Counted from the first letter of the stretch, positions 41,740-51,999 are shown. The stretch: 64,000 nt of DNA from Methanocella_A sp049676595 (GCF_049676595.1 NZ_CP187259.1:2232001-2296000); one strand, 5' to 3'. Program-made: numbers and translations. The notes: generated by a model from the sequence alone, not told the origin.

Positions 41740-43164
41740 ATGGAAGAAGAGTCTAAGTCTCTACCATCCAAAGATAATTTTAGCGAATGGTACAACGAAT
41801 TGCTGATGACAGCGCAGATCATGGACGTGCGCTACCCGATCAAGGGCGTCTACGTGTGGTACCCGTTCGGGTTCTCCATACGGAAGAAGGTCTACAACAT
41901 GCTGCGCAACCTCCTGGACGTAGACCACCAGGAGACTTACTTCCCGATGCTCATCCCGAAGCCCGAACTCCTGAAAGAATCGGAGCACATCAAGGGCTTC
42001 GAAGACGAAGTCTACTGGGTTACCCACGGCGGCTTATCAGAATTAGAGGTGCCCCTGGCGCTGAGGCCTACCAGTGAGACTGCCATTTACCCGATGTACA
42101 AGCTCTGGATCAGGTCTCATGCGGACCTGCCGCTGAAGCTGTACCAGATCGTCAACACGTTCAGGTACGAGACCAAGCACACCAGGCCTTTAATCAGGTT
42201 AAGGGAGATCACCTCCTTCAAGGAAGCCCACACCGCCCATGAGACCTGGGACGACGCCGAGAAGCAGGTACACGAAGCGATGGACCTGTACAGCGAGTTC
42301 TTCACTAAGCTCGCGGTGCCCTTCATCGTCCACAGGAGGCCCGAGTGGGACAAGTTCCCTGGCGCAGACTATACGATGGCCTTCGACGCGATGATGCCAG
42401 ACGGCAAATCGCTGCAGATCGGTACTGTCCACCACCTCGGCACCAAGTTCGCGAAGACCTACGACATCACGTACGAGGACGACAAGGGCGAAAGGCAGTA
42501 CGTCAACCAGACCTGCTATGGTATCTCCGAGCGGTGTATCGCCGCAGTCATCGGCATCCACGGCGACAACAAGGGACTTGTGCTGCCGCCCAACGCATCC
42601 CAGACTCAGATCGTCATCATCCCCATCGTCTTCAAGAAGGACGAAGGCGGAGTCAAGGATGCCTGCCAGAAGGTCAAGGAACTCCTGCGGGCTAACGACA
42701 TAATAGCAGTCATCGATGATGCAGACGAGCGCCCCGGTGCCAAGTACTACAAGTGGGAAATGAAAGGCACGCCCTTCCGCATAGAGATCGGCCCCCGCGA
42801 CTTAAAGAACAACTCAGTCATGCTGGTCAGGAGAGACGGCAAAAAGGAATCCATTTCCATGGACGGCCTGCCCGAAACCGTCAGAAACAAGCTGATGGAC
42901 TTCCAGACCGAGCTTCTCAATGTCGCCAGGGACAGCATGATGTCCCGGGTCAAGTCCTGCGAGACTCTGGACGAGGCAAAGCAGCAGATCGAAAACGGCT
43001 GGGCCACCATGCCCTGGTGCGGCGACAAAGCCTGCGGCCTCGAAATGGAGAACGTGGTCAACTGCAAATTGCTCGGCGAAGCCCACACCATCAAAGGCGC
43101 CGGCAAATGCCCCGTCTGCGGCAAGGCCACAGATCGCATTATAACAATGGCCAGATCTTACTGA
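41740..43164 (+). CDS. proS: prolyl-tRNA synthetase, archaeal/eukaryotic type
   Basis: A 474-residue class II synthetase that charges tRNA-Pro. The N-terminal catalytic core has YPIKGVYVWYPFGFSIRK, RPTSETAIYPMYKLWIRSH (motif 2 region) and TSFKEAHTAHET. The anticodon-binding domain follows. The C-terminal zinc domain has WCGDKAC and CPVCGK cysteines and ends in the conserved tyrosine (ITMARSY). Length matches the archaeal type without the bacterial editing insert. ATG 41740 starts directly in family sequence. Single gene. Confidence 0.97.
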   Translation: MEEESKSLPSKDNFSEWYNELLMTAQIMDVRYPIKGVYVWYPFGFSIRKKVYNMLRNLLDVDHQETYFPMLIPKPELLKESEHIKGFEDEVYWVTHGGLSELEVPLALRPTSETAIYPMYKLWIRSHADLPLKLYQIVNTFRYETKHTRPLIRLREITSFKEAHTAHETWDDAEKQVHEAMDLYSEFFTKLAVPFIVHRRPEWDKFPGADYTMAFDAMMPDGKSLQIGTVHHLGTKFAKTYDITYEDDKGERQYVNQTCYGISERCIAAVIGIHGDNKGLVLPPNASQTQIVIIPIVFKKDEGGVKDACQKVKELLRANDIIAVIDDADERPGAKYYKWEMKGTPFRIEIGPRDLKNNSVMLVRRDGKKESISMDGLPETVRNKLMDFQTELLNVARDSMMSRVKSCETLDEAKQQIENGWATMPWCGDKACGLEMENVVNCKLLGEAHTIKGAGKCPVCGKATDRIITMARSY

Positions 43165-43199
43165 TCCGGCCTATCTTTTTTCGATTGCCATACTGGCAT

Positions 43200-43731
43200 T
43201 TTATACTACGGCGGCACAGCTCCTTATCCTGGCAACCGGAAATCAAATACTAAAACCACAGCGACACTGCGGCACGGAGACAGTGCGAAGCAGTACAACT
43301 GGATGGAGATTCTAACCACGGCGGCACAGCGACACGGAGACAGAGCGCAGCCGAATGGCAGGCACTTTTTTATGATCCACGGCGACACGGAGGGCCGAGG
43401 GCACAGAGCCAACCACTATATCCAGTATCATTGTGCTAAACCTGATAGGATTCAACGGAGCGTAGGAGCTTTCAGACTAGTGATCAGATACTCAAACTGA
43501 AATGATTACCTGGTAAGCAGCTTTTGGTTAATACACTGTCTCCGTGTCGCCGTGTACTGAATAAGAGTTCACTTTTTACCGGTTTACCACTGTCGCTGTG
43601 TCGCTGTGCCGCCGTGGTTCAAATAACCATCCGGCTTGTCGTGGATCGTACTGTCGCTGTGTCGCTGTGCCGCCGTGGTTAGATCATCTGCTCTCCAGTT
43701 GTCAAGATAAAGAGCTGTGCCACCGTGGTTT
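43200..43731. repeat. long hairpin repeat, family R2 copy B
   Basis: Same plan as 39206-39790. Left units run ACTACGGCGGCACAGCTCC to CACGGAGACAG; right units have GTGTCGCTGTGCCGCCGTGG. The loop core is at 43497-43542, and TTTTTTATGATCCACGG (about 43367-43383) is shared with the other copies. It fills the gap between proS and the convergent MFS gene and reaches that gene's stop codon. Confidence 0.85.
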
Positions 43732-45037
43732 ATGTCTTTACTACCGGGGTCGCCAGTGGTTCTACTTTCTGTTTTTCGGCTCTCATCAATACTGCCATGA
43801 TGGCGGCGGCGATGAACCCGAGGATGCCCGATACGAAGTACGGCAATGCGATGTGAACTGCGTACATCAGCCCTCCTGCTGGCGGACCAATAACTCTGCC
43901 CAGACTGTTGAAGGATCCCATGACGCCGAGCATTTCGCCCTGGTGATCGGGGTCCGTGCGCTTTGATACTAACGTGTTGAGGCTGGGAAAGACGAGGCCG
44001 AACCCGACTTCGATGAGGCAGGTGAAGAGGGCGAGGGTGGCGATGCCCGCCGAGAAGTAGATGGCGATGATGCCTGCGCCGTAGATGATTAGACCGGCAA
44101 TGATGGTCTTCTGTTCTCCAAGGGTGTTGATCGCTTTTCCTACCAGCAGGCCCTGGCAGACGACGCCGGTGATGCCCATGAAGGTGAAGACGACGCCCAT
44201 CACGCCCGGGCCGGTTAACTGCATGGTCCAGAAGAGTACTGGAACTGGAGCAGGCTGGTCGGAGAGGCCGAACTTACCCATCAGGAAATAGCCGAAGGTG
44301 CCGTCGATCATGGCGGCGGCGAAGCTGATCAGCATAGTGAGCATAAATATGAAGCCCAGCGAGGTCTTCATCGCAGCGAGCATCGAGGTCTTCTTTGTCT
44401 TTTCAGACACCTGTCCTGGTACCCGGGACTCGGGCAGGACCACGTACGTAAGCACTGCCATTAGGAACCCGATACCAGCCGCTGCGAAGAACGGCAAGGT
44501 CAGGCCCCAGGTGGTCAGGAACCCCGAGATCGCAGGCCCTGCAATAACACCCAGCCCCGAAGCAGCGCCCATCTGGCCCATGAGGGGACCTCTCTCTTCA
44601 GGCTTCGTGATGTCGGCGATGAATGCCAGAGTAGCAGGCCAGATGCCCGAGGACAGCGTTCCCCCGATCACCTCGGAGATGAACAGGACGCCGATATGTG
44701 GCGACAAACCGGTCCAGTGGCCAATCACTTCAGAGATAGCAAGCGCCGCAGGCTCTGATGACAGACCGGTCACCGTGAATGCCAGCCCGAAACCTGTCAG
44801 CCCGATCATCATCACCGGCTTCCGGCCTATCCTGTCGGAAATAGCACCCCAGACCGGAGCACAGACGAACTGCATAGCCGAGAAAGTCGCCATCAGCAGG
44901 CCAAGGTCCAGTGCCGTAGCCCCGAGATTGTTTGCATAATAGGGCATGACAGGGATGATGACTCCGAAGCCAAGAGTGAATATAAACATGCCCACCGCGA
45001 GCACGATCACCTGCCGGGTCTTGATTTTACTGTCCAT
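43730..45037 (-). CDS. MFS efflux-type transporter (TetA/DHA1-like)
   Basis: A 435-residue major facilitator with about twelve helices. It has GVIIPVMPYYANNLGA in helix 1 and the loop signature APVWGAISDRIGRKPVMMIG, both typical of DHA1 drug/proton antiporters. The central loop is charged (PESRVPGQVSEKTKK). It is unrelated in detail to the tandem MFS pair at 10517. Its stop codon abuts repeat R2 copy B. It lies upstream of, and on the same strand as, the end of the CopB gene, but 114 bases separate them. Substrate unknown. Confidence 0.87.
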   Translation of the reverse strand: MDSKIKTRQVIVLAVGMFIFTLGFGVIIPVMPYYANNLGATALDLGLLMATFSAMQFVCAPVWGAISDRIGRKPVMMIGLTGFGLAFTVTGLSSEPAALAISEVIGHWTGLSPHIGVLFISEVIGGTLSSGIWPATLAFIADITKPEERGPLMGQMGAASGLGVIAGPAISGFLTTWGLTLPFFAAAGIGFLMAVLTYVVLPESRVPGQVSEKTKKTSMLAAMKTSLGFIFMLTMLISFAAAMIDGTFGYFLMGKFGLSDQPAPVPVLFWTMQLTGPGVMGVVFTFMGITGVVCQGLLVGKAINTLGEQKTIIAGLIIYGAGIIAIYFSAGIATLALFTCLIEVGFGLVFPSLNTLVSKRTDPDHQGEMLGVMGSFNSLGRVIGPPAGGLMYAVHIALPYFVSGILGFIAAAIMAVLMRAEKQKVEPLATPVVKT

Positions 45038-45151
45038 GCCTGCCGCCTGCCTGGTAAATTGCCAGCCATATAGAATGAAATCGGGATATAAGTAGCTATT
45101 GTAGCGGCGGCCTGAAGGTAACGAGGGACGATATGTCCGACCTTATCTTTT

Positions 45152-47260
45152 TCACATTTTCAACATCCGGGCGTTGATCGCCACGATCACGGTACTCAGG
45201 CTCATGAGAATGGCGCCTGCTGCCGGAGAGAGAAAGATCCCGTAGGCGAACAGGATACCTGCAGCGAGCGGGATGGCGAAAGCGTTGTACCCGGTGGCCC
45301 AGAGCAGGTTCTCCACCATCTTCCGGTAAGTCTTTTTCGAGAGGCTCACGATTTTCACCACGTCACGCGGGTCGTTTTTCACCAGGATGACGTCGGCGCT
45401 CTCGATAGCCACGTCGGTCCCCGCCCCGATGGCGATGCCGACATTTGCCTGGGTCAGCGCAGGCGCGTCGTTTACCCCGTCGCCCACCATGCCAGTGACG
45501 TATTTACGCTGGACTTCCTTTACTTTCTCTACCTTCTGGTCGGGCAGCACCTCGGCGAAATAGTCGTCGAGACCCAGATCTCCTGCCACCCACCGGGCCA
45601 CGTAGCGGTTATCGCCGGTCAGCATCAGGCACTTGATGCCCATATCTTTTAGCCTGGCGATGGCCTCTTTCGACTCGGGGCGGACGATGTCGGCGAGGGC
45701 GATGGCTCCGACCGGCTGGCCTTCTTCCAGCAGGAAGACCACAGTTTTTCCCTGCTGCTTAACTTTCTCCACCCGATCGCTATCGATGGCAAGTCCCTTT
45801 TCTTCGAGATAGCCCGGGCTGACTACCCTGTTCATTATGCCGTCGATGAGGCCTTCCACACCTTTGCCCGGGATGGATTTGAAACCTGTCACGGTTTTCA
45901 GGTCGAGGCCTTTATCCCGGGCACTTCCGGTAATACCAGTCGCTATCGGATGCTCCGAGCGAGATTCCAGCGAGGCGGTGCGACTAAGTAATTCGTCCTC
46001 GCCGTAGTGGTCTGCCAGCGGTATGACTTCCGTTACCCCGAAGGTACCCAGGGTCAGCGTACCGGTCTTGTCGAAGATGATCGCCTGCAAGCCCCGGGCC
46101 TTCTCGAAGGCGATCCGGTTCCGGATAAGCAGGCCGGACTTTGCCGCCAGCGCGGTCGAAACCGCTATCACCAGCGGAACCGCCAGCCCCAGAGCGTGGG
46201 GGCAGGTGATCACCATAACAGTAGCCGCCCGCTCTACCGCAAAGTTCAGGGTCTGCCCGAAGTAGAGCCAGGCGACAAACGTCAGGGTGCCGATGCTCAG
46301 AGCGATAAGCGTCAGTATAAAAGCGGCCCGGTTCGCCAGGTCTTGCGCCCGGGATTTGCTTTCCTGGGCCTGCTTAACCAGTTCGACGACCTGGTTCAGA
46401 TAGGTATCCTTGCCGGTCTTTTTTACCTCTGCCTTGATGGAGCCTTCGCCATTGACAGAGCCGCCGATGACCTTATCGCCCACTGTTTTAGACACTGGCT
46501 TCGACTCGCCGGTAAGCATGGCTTCGTTAACGCTGGTATCGCCTTCGATCACTTCTCCGTCCACGGGTATTTTTTCCCCGGGCTTGACCAGTACCCGGTC
46601 ACCTGCCTTCAGGTCTTCCACGCTGACGTCGTGGACCATACCGTCCATCACCATGTGGGCTTCCGAAGGCATGATCTTGACCAGCTCCTCGAGTGCCCGG
46701 GACGCCCCCATTACTGACCTCATCTCGATCCAGTGGCCCAGCAGCATGATGTCGATCAGCGTAGCCAGCTCCCAGAAGAAGGTCATGCCAGACAGCCCGA
46801 ACACGACGGCGCTGCTATAAACGTAAGCTACAGTGATCGCCACAGCGATGAGCGTCATCATGCCCGGCGTGCGTTTTCCGAGTTCCTCGAAGAGGCCCTT
46901 GAGGAACGGGTAGCCGCCGTAGAAGTACACGATCGACGACAGGATAAACTGGAGGTAGATGGAACCGGGAAAATCGAGGCTGTAGCCCAGGATGCCCTGG
47001 ATTGTGGGTGATAAGATAACGATGGGAATAGTCAGAATTGCCGAGACGATGAACCGCTTCTTGAAGTCCTCGAGCATCATTTTGTGATGATCGGCGTGGC
47101 CTTCGTGCTTCATCCCCGGCGTCATCTCGTGGGCGGGCATTTTGTGGCCTTTGGGAGTTTCAACTTCGGCCGCGTCTTTCAAGTCGTGCTGCTTCAGCCC
47201 GGCATCTTTTTCTCCGCCAGGCTCTTCCTGTTCTGGCATTTTATGATGCTCGCGGTCCAT
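45152..47260 (-). CDS. copB: copper-type P1B ATPase (CopB-like)
   Basis: A 702-residue heavy-metal P-type ATPase. The N-terminus has no CxxC domain but is rich in His and Met (HKMPEQ, HKMPAHEMTPGMKHEGHADHHKMM), as in CopB. The metal motif is CPH in VITCPHALGLAVPL, typical of the Cu+/Cu2+ or silver CopB subgroup. The phosphorylation site DKTGTLT, SEHPIA and TGDN, MVGDGVNDAPAL motifs are all present. It exports copper-like ions using ATP. ATG 47260 follows AAGGAG; an AT-rich promoter lies at 47280-47300. Confidence 0.93.
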   Translation of the reverse strand: MDREHHKMPEQEEPGGEKDAGLKQHDLKDAAEVETPKGHKMPAHEMTPGMKHEGHADHHKMMLEDFKKRFIVSAILTIPIVILSPTIQGILGYSLDFPGSIYLQFILSSIVYFYGGYPFLKGLFEELGKRTPGMMTLIAVAITVAYVYSSAVVFGLSGMTFFWELATLIDIMLLGHWIEMRSVMGASRALEELVKIMPSEAHMVMDGMVHDVSVEDLKAGDRVLVKPGEKIPVDGEVIEGDTSVNEAMLTGESKPVSKTVGDKVIGGSVNGEGSIKAEVKKTGKDTYLNQVVELVKQAQESKSRAQDLANRAAFILTLIALSIGTLTFVAWLYFGQTLNFAVERAATVMVITCPHALGLAVPLVIAVSTALAAKSGLLIRNRIAFEKARGLQAIIFDKTGTLTLGTFGVTEVIPLADHYGEDELLSRTASLESRSEHPIATGITGSARDKGLDLKTVTGFKSIPGKGVEGLIDGIMNRVVSPGYLEEKGLAIDSDRVEKVKQQGKTVVFLLEEGQPVGAIALADIVRPESKEAIARLKDMGIKCLMLTGDNRYVARWVAGDLGLDDYFAEVLPDQKVEKVKEVQRKYVTGMVGDGVNDAPALTQANVGIAIGAGTDVAIESADVILVKNDPRDVVKIVSLSKKTYRKMVENLLWATGYNAFAIPLAAGILFAYGIFLSPAAGAILMSLSTVIVAINARMLKM

Positions 47261-47517
47261 GTGAACTCCTTATTACACCATTAAATTGTAAATAAAAATA
47301 AAACAGGATGGTAATACGCGATTTTTCGCCCTTGTGGATGAGAAAAGCTGATCTACAGGCAGGATAGATAATGATGCTTCCTTTTTGGAGATTTACCTGG
47401 TAAGCGTATTCGCGTACGCAGAATAGCAGTTCAGGTACGCTACTGTTCGTACTTATCCGTCACCGTAAGCCGATTTTGCGCATAGCCTTATATACTGGCA
47501 GGCCTTATTTTCACCTG

Positions 47518-48330
47518 ATGAGACTTGGATTGCTGGGCCCGGAGGGAACGTTCTCGGAGATAGCGGCGAAGAAGTGGCGGAAGGATGCCGAGCTGGTGTT
47601 TTTCGACGACATGGAGCTGGCGGCGATGGCCGTAGACGAGGGCAGGGTCGATGAGAGCATCGTGGCGATCGAGAACTCGGTGGAAGGGCCTGTGGGAGTT
47701 ATTCATGACAGGCTGCTGGACATCAAATCCCCGATCATCGGAGAGGTCGTCATCCCGATCAGGCAGTGCCTGATGGCGAGGCCTGATGCTTCAGAGATCA
47801 AGGTAATCCTGTCTCACCCCCAGGGCTTGGGGCAGTGCAGGAGCTACATCAGAGAACATTACCCGCATGCTGAGATCCGCTCGACAGGCAGTACGGCTCA
47901 CGCGGCCAAGCTGGCCCAGGAGTTCCCGGAGATGGCGGCGATTGGGTGCTCTGCTTCTGCGGAGAAGTACCACCTGAAAGTCCTGGCGGAAGGCATCCAG
48001 GACCGGACGGCGAACTATACCCGGTTTCTGGTCATCGGCAAAAAAACTCCGGCCCCTACAGGGCATGATAAGACTTCGCTGGCGGTCTATCTCGATCGTG
48101 ACAGGCCCGGGGCCTTGTATGAGTTCCTCGGGGAATTTGCGGCAAGAAGCATTAATATGACGAGGATAGAGTCGAGGCCGTCCAAGCTGACGCTCGGGGA
48201 CTACTGGTTCTTTATCGACGTAGAAGGCCACTGCCAGGATAAAAATATGAGTGATGCGCTGCGGTCACTTAAGGACAGGACCAGCAAGCTTAAAATACTG
48301 GGATCGTATCCTGTAGCAGACAAGGTATGA
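47518..48330 (+). CDS. pheA: prephenate dehydratase
   Basis: A 270-residue enzyme that turns prephenate into phenylpyruvate for phenylalanine synthesis. The catalytic domain starts RLGLLGPEGTFSEIAAKKW and has ESIVAIENSVEGPVG. The C-terminal ACT domain has TSLAVYLDRDRPGALYEFL and NMTRIESRPSKLTLGDYWFFID, the phenylalanine-binding ESRP motif, so feedback control is expected. ATG 47518 lies about 28 bases after a TATA box (CTTATATAC), so the mRNA is leaderless; the longer frame to 47476 is non-coding. The stop overlaps the next gene as ATGA. Confidence 0.95.
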   Translation: MRLGLLGPEGTFSEIAAKKWRKDAELVFFDDMELAAMAVDEGRVDESIVAIENSVEGPVGVIHDRLLDIKSPIIGEVVIPIRQCLMARPDASEIKVILSHPQGLGQCRSYIREHYPHAEIRSTGSTAHAAKLAQEFPEMAAIGCSASAEKYHLKVLAEGIQDRTANYTRFLVIGKKTPAPTGHDKTSLAVYLDRDRPGALYEFLGEFAARSINMTRIESRPSKLTLGDYWFFIDVEGHCQDKNMSDALRSLKDRTSKLKILGSYPVADKV

Positions 48331-49622
48331 TCAGTGAAATTCTCATCGTCCTCATTTTTCTGCTGACGTATTTCCTGATCATGGTCAGACCCTGGAAGTT
48401 CAACGAGACGACCGGGGCTCTGCTGGGCGCGCTGCTGATGCTGGTCTTTCTGCAGCCTCACCACATCCTGGAAGCGCTGGGCTTCGCAACGCCGTTTGCC
48501 ACTCCGCAGGTCACGACCTGGAACGTGATCATCATCCTGATCGAGCTGATGGTGATCAGCACGTTTCTGGACGACTACGGGTTTTTCGAGTGGTGCGCGG
48601 TCAAGGCGATGCAGATGGCTAAGGGCAATGCCTGGAAGCTATTTACCTACACCTATGCCGTAACCTGCCTGATCACCGCGTTTACCTCTAATGATATCGC
48701 TATCCTCACGCTGACGCCGATCATCCTCAAGTTCTGCCACCGGGCCAACCTCGATGCCAAGCCGTTCATGTACTCGTTCTTCTTCGCGGCTAACATAGCG
48801 TCCATGTTCCTGCTTATCGGCAACCTTACGAACATCATGATCGCCGACGCCTTCCACCTGGGATACGTGGATTTCGCAGCGTACATGTTTCTGCCCACAA
48901 TGGCTGCCCTGGTAGTCAACTACCTGATCTTCCGGTACATGTTCAGGAACTCGATCACAGCCAGTTATCAGCCGCCTGAGCACGTGAACTCGAAAGAGCT
49001 GATCAAAAGTATGCCCATGGTAACCGTGGGCCTTGTAGTGCTGGTCTTCGTCCTGATAGGATGCGGGTTCGCCAGCGCCATAGCCATCCCGCTGTCAGTA
49101 ATAACGACGATCGGTATAATCGCTATATATCTGGCCGAGCGCAAGCCGATGCTCAGGACTAAGAGAATTTCGTGGCGGGTGGTCGTCTTCGTGATCTCGC
49201 TGTTCATAGTAGTCAAGGGCCTCGAAGTAAGCGGAGTCAACGCTCTGGCTGGCAGTGCCATATTATCTATAGTGGGGCAAAACCCGATCGTGGCGACGTT
49301 CTTCATGTCGCTGGCCTCCGCGTTCCTGTGCAACGTGGTAAACAACATCCCGATGACTGCCATGATGGTTCCGGTATCCCTCGCCATTGCCCACACGCCT
49401 GACATGGCCCTTGCCATGGCCTATTCCCTCGTGATCGGCAGCAACCTGGGGGCAAATATCACTATTACGGGAGCGCTGGCAGGTATTCTCTGGATCGAGT
49501 GTGCCAGAGCCGAAAAATGGACTACCGGAATTATCGAGTTTATTAAAACAGGGCTGACAGTGACACCCTTGGTCATCTTAGCCTCAGCCGCAGTCCTCGC
49601 CCTGGAGATTGTTTTATTTTAG
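48327..49622 (+). CDS. SLC13/ArsB-type ion permease
   Basis: A 431-residue membrane protein with about eleven helices. It has FTSNDIAILTLTPIIL, an ArsB/NhaD-like motif, NLTNIMIADAF, NNIPMTAMMVPVS and GSNLGANITITGALAGILW. These fit the ion-transporter superfamily that includes arsenite, Na+/H+ and dicarboxylate carriers; the exact solute is unknown. It overlaps pheA by four bases, so the two are translated together. A link between phenylalanine synthesis and this transporter is not obvious. Confidence 0.85.
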   Translation: MISEILIVLIFLLTYFLIMVRPWKFNETTGALLGALLMLVFLQPHHILEALGFATPFATPQVTTWNVIIILIELMVISTFLDDYGFFEWCAVKAMQMAKGNAWKLFTYTYAVTCLITAFTSNDIAILTLTPIILKFCHRANLDAKPFMYSFFFAANIASMFLLIGNLTNIMIADAFHLGYVDFAAYMFLPTMAALVVNYLIFRYMFRNSITASYQPPEHVNSKELIKSMPMVTVGLVVLVFVLIGCGFASAIAIPLSVITTIGIIAIYLAERKPMLRTKRISWRVVVFVISLFIVVKGLEVSGVNALAGSAILSIVGQNPIVATFFMSLASAFLCNVVNNIPMTAMMVPVSLAIAHTPDMALAMAYSLVIGSNLGANITITGALAGILWIECARAEKWTTGIIEFIKTGLTVTPLVILASAAVLALEIVLF

Positions 49623-49638
49623 GGTTCCTGCGATCAGA

Positions 49639-50034
49639 TCAGGCGGGAATAGCGCCAGTAGCCTTTTTGACCGTGTCAACGATGTCCTTCAGGCTGGCGG
49701 GCTTTTTCAGGAAAGCGTACGCTCCGGCGCTTATCGCTTCATCCCGCACGGCTACGTCGGCACTTAAAAAAATAATCCTGGCTTCAGGGTCAAGTTTCAG
49801 AATTTCTCTGCTGGCGTCGATACCGTTCATGATCGGCAGGCGGTAATCCATCAGGATCGCGTGTGGCCGGGGAGTACACTCAATATATTTTTTTACCGCT
49901 TCTATGCCATCGTAAGCGATGAAGCAAATCTGAATCCCTTTCCGGGAAAATGCCTTTTCGTATACTTTGACGAGCTCTTTTTCGTCTTCCACGATGGCGA
50001 TACCTACCCTGCATGCAGGACTACATTCGTTCAT
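49639..50034 (-). CDS. stand-alone response-regulator receiver protein 1
   Basis: A 131-residue CheY-like receiver. Acidic residues in AIVEDEKEL, the phosphorylation aspartate in ILMDYRLPIMNG, FLSADVA (Ser/Thr position) and the lysine in FLKKPASL are all present. There is no output domain. It is convergent with the permease gene. No histidine kinase is in the window, so its kinase is elsewhere. A second receiver-only protein lies at 61389. Confidence 0.9.
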   Translation of the reverse strand: MNECSPACRVGIAIVEDEKELVKVYEKAFSRKGIQICFIAYDGIEAVKKYIECTPRPHAILMDYRLPIMNGIDASREILKLDPEARIIFLSADVAVRDEAISAGAYAFLKKPASLKDIVDTVKKATGAIPA

Positions 50035-50201
50035 TAGTCTTCTCCACAGGCTGGCGAGGACGAAGGATTAATGCCCCAGGTTCTGTTCAGATACGGTTTT
50101 ACGATCTCAGGATATAGCAAGCATAAGTACCCCGATATCCCGCAAATAAGAATATTTTTACATATTTATTATATTTATTTAATTCTAACCCGCCCAAGAA
50201 T

Positions 50202-50777
50202 TCATCTGGAAGTTAGCGCCTCAGCTCTCGCCCGGATTGCCTCTGCCCGCCTGGTGATCTCTGCGGCATCACGGAGTTTTTCCGCCAGGCGGTCGGTTGC
50301 TTCACGCCATGGCCGCTCTTCGAACGAGTCGTGCTGCGCGAAGTATTGTTTTGTGTGCTCGAACTGGATATCCCTGGCTGCAAGTAACTCGAGGTCTGCA
50401 GCCAGCGGCAGATCCACGTCAGGCATCTTCAGGATGGCGCACGTCGGAATGGCGTTGACGTGCTTTTTCAGGTCCCGGACCGGCAGAAGGGACGATTCGG
50501 GAAACACCCAGCAGCCGATAGGCTTTACCAGGTGGATGCCGCAGAGCGCGTTCTTTAGAAACGGGCAGCCGTCAGGCGCCAGGATGACAGAATACCTAAA
50601 TCCCCCGGGCGTTGTTACGACATCGCAGTACTGGCGGAAAAATTCTTCTGGCCGCAATCCCAGCCCCATGCTGATATTTCGGATGTCGAGCAAAGATACG
50701 GCGTAATACGGGTCTCTGCGACAGCAGAGTCCGCAGCACTCGCACTCGAATTTTGGTTCGTTTCGGGCTTCTGGCAT
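50202..50777 (-). CDS. YkgJ-type cysteine cluster protein
   Basis: A 191-residue protein with an N-terminal cysteine cluster, FECECCGLCCRRDPY, continued by CPFLKNALCGIH and PIGCWVFPE, the pattern of the YkgJ/CxxCxxCC family that probably binds zinc or an Fe-S cluster. The C-terminal 70 residues are helical and rich in Ala, Glu and Arg. No enzyme role is established for the family. ATG 50777 gives MPEARNEPKF. It is divergent from the HtrA gene, 148 bases apart, with an AT-rich promoter region between. Confidence 0.85.
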   Translation of the reverse strand: MPEARNEPKFECECCGLCCRRDPYYAVSLLDIRNISMGLGLRPEEFFRQYCDVVTTPGGFRYSVILAPDGCPFLKNALCGIHLVKPIGCWVFPESSLLPVRDLKKHVNAIPTCAILKMPDVDLPLAADLELLAARDIQFEHTKQYFAQHDSFEERPWREATDRLAEKLRDAAEITRRAEAIRARAEALTSR

Positions 50778-50925
50778 GACTGATTAAATATCTACTGCAT
50801 GCCAGATAAAGGCTTTGTGAGTCACCATTTGAACTATAAGGGGCCCCAAATAATTCTCTGCCTGTACATTATTGTGCCATATATTTTATATAAATGTCTA
50901 AATAATATGTTAACGGGAGTGTGCC

Positions 50926-51870
50926 ATGTCAATATCCGATGATGATATGATCAAGGTCATTGAGAAAGTAGGGCCATCTGTAGTCAACATCAACACAGTA
51001 CGCCTGGTTCACGATTATTACATGAACATCGTGCCGCTGAGGGGCATGGGTTCGGGAGTCATTTTCGATGGTAATAATGGCTACATACTGACCAACAACC
51101 ACATTATCGAAGGAGCCGAAACTATCGAGGTTACGCTCTTCGACGGCAGAAAGTACAAAGGAAAGCTCGTCGGTACCGACCCTACAAGCGATATTGCGGT
51201 GGTAAACATAAAGGGAGACAATCTTCCGGAGGCAAAGCTTGGCATTTCCGAAACGGTCAGGGTCGGCCAGACAGCGATTGCGTTTGGCAACCCGTTCGGG
51301 TTCCTGCTCCGAGGGCCGACCGTAACTGTCGGAGTCATCAGCGCCCTGCATCGGACCATACAGGCCGAGCAGGGGGTGTTCGAAGATCTGATGCAGACGG
51401 ACGCCCACATCAACCCGGGCAACAGCGGCGGGCCGCTGGTCAATTCCACCGGCGAGATCATTGGTGTCAACTCGGCCAACATCCCGTTCGCCCAGGGCAT
51501 CGGCTTCTCTATACCGGTGGACGTAGCCCGACGCATCGCCCAGGAGCTGATCCAGCACGGGAGAATAGTCCGACCATGGCTGGGTATCCTGGGCGTGGGC
51601 GTCAACCCCCAGATTTCCCAGTACTACGATCTGCCCTCGGACAAAGGTATCCTGGTCACCCGGGTTTTCAACAACAGCCCGGCAGAGGAAGCTGGAATAT
51701 CAGCGGGAGACCTGATCTTGTCCACAAATCAGAAGGATGTAAGCGATATGGACCAGCTGACCAAAGAAGTGCGGGCTAAAAAGGTGGGCGACCACGTTAC
51801 CATGGTCGTCCAGAGAGGCCCTGTCAGGCAGGAAGTGGACCTCACGCTGGCTGAGATACCTTCGCAGTAA
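50926..51870 (+). CDS. HtrA/DegP-type serine protease with PDZ domain, no signal peptide
   Basis: A 314-residue trypsin-fold protease with one C-terminal PDZ domain. The triad can be placed: His59 in LTNNHII, Asp89 in TSDIAVV, Ser167 in NPGNSGGPL. PDZ motifs are GILVTRVFNNSPAEEAGISAGDLIL. HtrA usually acts outside the cytoplasm, but this protein starts MSISDDDMIKVIEKV without signal peptide or membrane anchor, so a cytosolic site is implied. A TATA-like TTTTATATAAAT (about 50884-50895) and GGGAG before ATG 50926 mark the start. A hairpin TTAGCG/CGCTAA follows at 51905-51922. Confidence 0.93.
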   Translation: MSISDDDMIKVIEKVGPSVVNINTVRLVHDYYMNIVPLRGMGSGVIFDGNNGYILTNNHIIEGAETIEVTLFDGRKYKGKLVGTDPTSDIAVVNIKGDNLPEAKLGISETVRVGQTAIAFGNPFGFLLRGPTVTVGVISALHRTIQAEQGVFEDLMQTDAHINPGNSGGPLVNSTGEIIGVNSANIPFAQGIGFSIPVDVARRIAQELIQHGRIVRPWLGILGVGVNPQISQYYDLPSDKGILVTRVFNNSPAEEAGISAGDLILSTNQKDVSDMDQLTKEVRAKKVGDHVTMVVQRGPVRQEVDLTLAEIPSQ

Positions 51871-51999
51871 ATCGTCAAACGCCGATGAAAGATAAATCCA
51901 GCTCTTAGCGCCCGGACGCTAAAAAAAAATATTCCCGTCTCCTCTCGCCCCTGTACAACGCAGGAAAAATATTAAATAACAATATCTGGCCAATAGAGA

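Noticed and set aside
51905..51922. TTAGCG/CGCTAA hairpin as terminator of HtrA
   Set aside because: It is followed by an A-run, not a T-run, on the coding strand, so polarity is wrong for a classical terminator.
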